This document shows, piece by piece, positions 62,631-64,000 of a stretch of DNA of 64,000 nt. Both the position numbers and the translations under genes were made by a program. The stretch's first letter is position 1. Every line of letters begins with the position of its first letter. The stretch spans positions 3,844,001-3,908,000 of the forward strand of contig NZ_CP115483.1 in assembly GCF_027627455.1 (NCBI RefSeq), read 5' to 3'. The notes below the pieces were generated by a model, which was not told the origin of the DNA, made no database searches, and was given only the letters and a program-made list of their open reading frames with translations. Origin of the DNA: Sphingobacterium sp. SYP-B4668. GTDB taxonomy: Bacteria; Bacteroidota; Bacteroidia; Sphingobacteriales; Sphingobacteriaceae.

Positions 62631-63989
62631 CTACCGTATATTGGTCTTGACATTGGTCAAATCTTCTGGGGCAAGGTTATTGACAAAGCTCAAATACCTA
62701 CCCAGATAATCTTTTAAATTCCACTTGGAACAATACGGATTGACTTGTGCAGAAGACACCAGATTCCGGATGCAAGGAAGAAGTTGGTTCCAACTGGAGG
62801 CTACTTCTCCACCTGTCGCATTCCATACGGGACATTCAATTTTTCGCCCGGCTAACACCATTCGATTGGTTTCGTCGGTGATAGCAGCCACAAGTATATT
62901 ATTGGCTTTACTACAGGCCCCCACCTCTGCTTCGAATTGTTGTTTGAAAAGGCCCGAATTCTTTATGGCGCATTCTGCTAGTTGCTGTGCATGGGCGATA
63001 TCTTTGTCCAGTACAGGTTTTATTTCTGCAATTTTATCTTGTATTTTTTGCGCTAGACTAGCATCTAGATAGGAGATTTCACTTGCCAAAGCGTGATTCG
63101 CGCCTTGAAGGTCGGCAATTTCAGCCTCCACGACTTTAAGTAAAGAATCACGTTTGGGATTCGTACTGCTTGAAATGCTATCCTTCTGATATTGCTTTGC
63201 ATCGAGTAGCCTGTCGTTGAGAGCAATTTCTTTAATCTTCAAGTCTTTGAGCTCCTTATTTTCTGTCTCGAGGCGTTGCTTTATTTGCTCGCTTTGCACT
63301 TGAAACTCCTCTTGGTGTCGTGCAGCCCTAGCGCGCTGTATAGCCGATTGATCCGCGGATATTAAGATGTCACTAACGACGTCGGACAGTTTTTGGACAA
63401 ACCCCTCTTGTGTGGCCCTAGCTTCTTTCAATACCGCAGTCTCGTAATCCTTACTCAATTGCGTAACTTGCTGACACAATGAGGCATTGGCTTTGGTCAA
63501 TTTGTCGATTTCATTACTATTGGCTTGTATGGCATCGTCTCCTTTTTGTAATCGTTGCAACTGTACTTTTTGGATAGCTATTTTCTCATTGTATTGTTTC
63601 CTTACACCCTCTAGCTCCGATGTGGATGCAGGAACGGCATATCCTTTGACCTCGCCCAGATGCTGTTGAAAATCTATCCCCTCCTGCTCTAATTCGGTCT
63701 TCCATCTTTGACACTCACTGCACCTCGCCCCCACCTTCATGTCGGCAACTAAGTTGTCCCTTTCTTTGAGTAGTGCTGCGATCTTGTCCGATATATCTTT
63801 TATCTTTTGCTTCCATTGATTCTCCAATTCAGGCAACTCCAGCCGGAGTTGCGCTATCCTATCTTTATTTTTTTCATAGGCCTGCACTTTGGATTCAATG
63901 GATACGACATAGGATAATCCGGATGTCCGGTCTTGTGCAAACAGCACAAACCCATAGAAGGAAAAAAAGAGTACAAAAAGTGATTTCAT
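62631..63989 (-). CDS. Secreted coiled-coil protein of unknown function
   Basis: The 452-residue product has a signal peptide (FVLFFSFYGFVLFAQ). Residues about 30-330 are Lys/Glu/Gln-rich heptads forming long coiled coils (RIAQLRLELPELENQWKQKI, LETENKELKDLKIKEIALN). A CSEC motif (ARCSECQRWKTE) might bind metal or form a disulphide. The last 100 residues contain three more Cys and are less helical. It runs close to the right edge of the window. A periplasmic structural role is plausible; no family is assigned. Confidence 0.72.
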   Translation of the reverse strand: MKSLFVLFFSFYGFVLFAQDRTSGLSYVVSIESKVQAYEKNKDRIAQLRLELPELENQWKQKIKDISDKIAALLKERDNLVADMKVGARCSECQRWKTELEQEGIDFQQHLGEVKGYAVPASTSELEGVRKQYNEKIAIQKVQLQRLQKGDDAIQANSNEIDKLTKANASLCQQVTQLSKDYETAVLKEARATQEGFVQKLSDVVSDILISADQSAIQRARAARHQEEFQVQSEQIKQRLETENKELKDLKIKEIALNDRLLDAKQYQKDSISSSTNPKRDSLLKVVEAEIADLQGANHALASEISYLDASLAQKIQDKIAEIKPVLDKDIAHAQQLAECAIKNSGLFKQQFEAEVGACSKANNILVAAITDETNRMVLAGRKIECPVWNATGGEVASSWNQLLPCIRNLVSSAQVNPYCSKWNLKDYLGRYLSFVNNLAPEDLTNVKTNIR

Positions 63990-64000
63990 GGGTTATGGAA

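Noticed and set aside
1..64000. CRISPR arrays, tRNA or rRNA genes, insertion sequences
   Set aside because: No regularly spaced repeats, cloverleaf-like sequences, rRNA stretches or transposase motifs were seen by eye. A covariance or repeat search would be needed to exclude small RNAs.

Overview
The window looks like chromosome from a Bacteroidota bacterium of the Sphingobacteriaceae type, most likely Sphingobacterium or a close relative. The evidence is two SusC/SusD outer-membrane glycan uptake pairs, ECF sigma factors with a FecR anti-sigma, many short lipoprotein signal peptides, OmpA-like lipoproteins, TPR histidine kinases paired with NarL-type regulators, LytTR regulators, and promoters of the TAnnTTTG type. 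The genus is an inference. No rRNA, tRNA, transposase, integrase or CRISPR array was found.

Layout. Positions 0.4-5.8 kb hold envelope proteins of unknown role, a frameshifted beta-barrel gene, a TlpA-like remnant and a methyltransferase. Positions 5.9-7.9 kb hold an ECF sigma factor translationally coupled to a membrane-anchored beta-barrel protein. Positions 8.2-16.8 kb are a glycan-utilisation locus: sigma, FecR, SusC with an STN domain, SusD and a GH123-like glycosidase. Positions 16.9-18.1 kb hold a Crp/Fnr regulator and a DinB protein, with an FNR-type box between them. Positions 18.7-20.8 kb are a wrecked glycan locus: a sigma region fused in frame to a SusD tail, a DUF1080 protein, and a decayed Gfo/Idh/MocA oxidoreductase. 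Positions 20.9-30.1 kb hold metabolic and accessory genes (GNAT, SDR, AraC, GapN-like dehydrogenase, HxlR/DoxX pair, TonB-like protein, SIR2-family protein, GH5 lipoprotein, SemiSWEET).

Positions 30.3-41.0 kb are a sialic-acid locus: N-acetylneuraminate lyase diverging from a FadR-type regulator, then SusC, SusD, a sialidase-like BNR protein, an MFS transporter and a sialate O-acetylesterase. Two direct copies of a roughly 90-bp sequence bracket it: the 3' end plus terminator of a small membrane-protein gene on the left, and the complete small gene on the right. That is the pattern left by integration at the 3' end of a gene, although no integrase is visible. Positions 41-42.4 kb are a graveyard of remnants and a REP-like palindrome.

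Positions 42.4-60.4 kb are rich in signalling genes. Two similar modules each combine a small outer-membrane beta-barrel, a YD-like lipoprotein and a TPR histidine kinase with a NarL-type regulator. Between them lie a Crp/Fnr regulator, two LytTR response regulators (one with a degenerate receiver domain) and a ZU5-like lipoprotein. Palindromes sit in several of the divergent intergenic regions. Positions 60.5-64 kb hold a PLDc_N membrane protein, remnants, an S41 peptidase and a coiled-coil secreted protein.

Together the GH123-like enzyme, the sialic-acid locus and the sialate esterase suggest growth on host-type glycans (sialylated, GalNAc-containing). The many truncated genes show active local gene loss.
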